Assembly (NCBI GenBank): GCA_023399815.1
Contig: JAEWOJ010000098.1
Coordinates: 1 to 14,834 of the forward strand
Source of the DNA: Pseudomonadota bacterium
GTDB taxonomy: Bacteria; Pseudomonadota; Gammaproteobacteria; Xanthomonadales; Xanthomonadaceae
Length of the DNA stretch: 14,834 nt
Direction of reading: 5' to 3'
In this document: positions 13,974 to 14,834 of the stretch, one piece after another
Numbering within the stretch: the stretch's first letter is position 1
Layout of the letters: every line of letters begins with the position of its first letter
Position numbers and translations under genes: made by a program
The notes under the pieces: generated by a model
Told to the model about the DNA's origin: nothing
What the model saw: only the letters and a program-made list of their open reading frames with translations
The model's database searches: none

Positions 13974-14834
13974 ATGGCCACCGAAACCATTGAAAACGTC
14001 GGCGCCGCCGACACCCCGAACCGCGAGATCCACGAACAGCTGGGCCGCAAGTACGACGCCGGCTTCGTCACCGACATCGAATCCGAGTCACTGCCGCCGG
14101 GCTTGGACGAGGACATCATCCGCGCCCTGTCGGCCAAGAAGGACGAGCCGGAGTGGATGACGCAGTGGCGCCTGGACGCCTACCGCCACTTCCTGACCAT
14201 GCGCCAGCCGGACTGGGCCAAGCTGCAGATCGGCCCGATCGACCTGCAGGCGCTGAGCTACTACTCCGCGCCCAAGGGCCCGAAGTACAAGTCGCTGGAC
14301 GAAGTGCCGAAGGAACTGCTGGACACCTACGACAAGCTCGGCGTGCCGCTGCACGAGCGCGCCAAGCTGGCCGGCGTGGCGGTCGACGCCGTGTTCGACT
14401 CGGTCTCGGTCGGCACCACCTTCCGCAAGGAACTGGCCGAAAAGGGCGTGATCTTCTGCTCGATCTCCGAGGCCATCCGCGAGTATCCCGAGCTGGTCCA
14501 GAAGTACCTGGGCTCGGTGGTGCCGGTGGGCGACAACTACTTCGCCGCGCTCAATTCGGCGGTGTTCTCCGACGGCAGCTTCGTGTTCGTGCCCAGGGGC
14601 GTGCGCTGCCCGATGGAACTGAGCACCTATTTCCGCATCAACGCCAACAACACCGGCCAGTTCGAACGCACCCTGATCATCTGCGAGGACAAGGCCTACG
14701 TCTCCTACCTGGAAGGCTGCACCGCGCCGATGCGCGACGAGAACCAGCTGCACGCCGCGGTGGTCGAGCTGGTCGCGCTGGAAGATGCCGAGATCAAGTA
14801 CTCCACCGTGCAGAACTGGTACCCGGGCGACGAG
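13974..14834 (+). CDS. sufB: SufB, Fe-S cluster scaffold subunit, 3' part cut off by window edge
   Basis: This is the first 287 codons of SufB, part of the cytoplasmic SufBCD scaffold on which Fe-S clusters are built. The full protein is near 480-490 residues, so the C-terminal part, including the later conserved Cys, is outside. Recognisable segments are REIHEQLGRKYDAGFVTDIESESLPPGL (about 17-44), EPEWMTQWRLDAYRHFL, GVIFCSISEAIREYPELVQKYLGSVV, NYFAALNSAVFSDGSFVFVPRGVRCPMELSTYFRIN and the EGCTAPM element. The ATG at 13974 has an AGG about ten bases upstream. It follows the Rrf2 regulator after 17 bases. sufC, sufD and sufS would be expected to the right. The identification is secure. Confidence 0.97.
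   Translation, partial: MATETIENVGAADTPNREIHEQLGRKYDAGFVTDIESESLPPGLDEDIIRALSAKKDEPEWMTQWRLDAYRHFLTMRQPDWAKLQIGPIDLQALSYYSAPKGPKYKSLDEVPKELLDTYDKLGVPLHERAKLAGVAVDAVFDSVSVGTTFRKELAEKGVIFCSISEAIREYPELVQKYLGSVVPVGDNYFAALNSAVFSDGSFVFVPRGVRCPMELSTYFRINANNTGQFERTLIICEDKAYVSYLEGCTAPMRDENQLHAAVVELVALEDAEIKYSTVQNWYPGDE

Overview
The window looks like chromosomal DNA of a Xanthomonadaceae gammaproteobacterium (Xanthomonas / Stenotrophomonas / Pseudoxanthomonas / Lysobacter type). The grounds are the very high G+C (about two thirds by eye), the pilGHIJ cluster diverging from gshB-tonB, a SUF operon headed by an Rrf2 regulator, a large TonB-dependent receptor, an HU protein with a lysine/alanine-rich N-terminal tail, and a small SET-domain protein. 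Species cannot be fixed from this. I see no phage, plasmid, transposon, CRISPR, tRNA or rRNA. Most of the window is ordinary housekeeping and envelope genes; I did not find a clear, wholly new multi-gene system.

Layout. 1-2895 (minus): pilG, pilH, pilI and the first 514 codons of pilJ form one tight operon, the chemosensory front end that controls type IV pili. 2896-3157 is the divergent promoter region, with a good sigma70 promoter for pilG and a CRP/Clp-like dyad. 3158-4992 (plus): gshB overlaps a TonB gene by ATGA; the same neighbourhood in Pseudomonas aeruginosa contains tonB3, needed for twitching. 5048-5083 is a strong inverted repeat between convergent genes. 5091-9337 (minus): a TonB-dependent receptor lies downstream of an exported YtcJ-type amidohydrolase. 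9501-10731 (minus): a glycine-zipper envelope protein and OsmC. 10732-11505: the divergent control region and the hup-like gene with promoter and intrinsic terminator. 11779-12762 (plus): a 101-residue hypothetical (DUF3861-like) and a periplasmic DUF1439 protein. 12765-12865: a G-rich heptamer tandem repeat, a small palindrome and a complementary pyrimidine stretch. 12866-13339 (minus): SET-domain methyltransferase. 13510-14834 (plus): Rrf2-type SUF regulator and the first 287 codons of sufB.

How the genes may work together. PilJ senses, PilI couples it to a ChpA-type kinase that should lie beyond the left edge, and PilG/PilH are the output regulators. TonB in the gshB operon may serve pilus function or energise receptors such as the one next door. 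OsmC, GshB and SUF all bear on oxidative stress and thiol or Fe-S chemistry, but they are separate transcription units. The most interesting hypotheses are that the SET enzyme methylates the lysine-rich HU protein encoded 1.4 kb away, as described for chlamydial SET and histone-like proteins, and that FNR-like and Clp-like sites control the SUF/SET and pil/gshB divergent regions.
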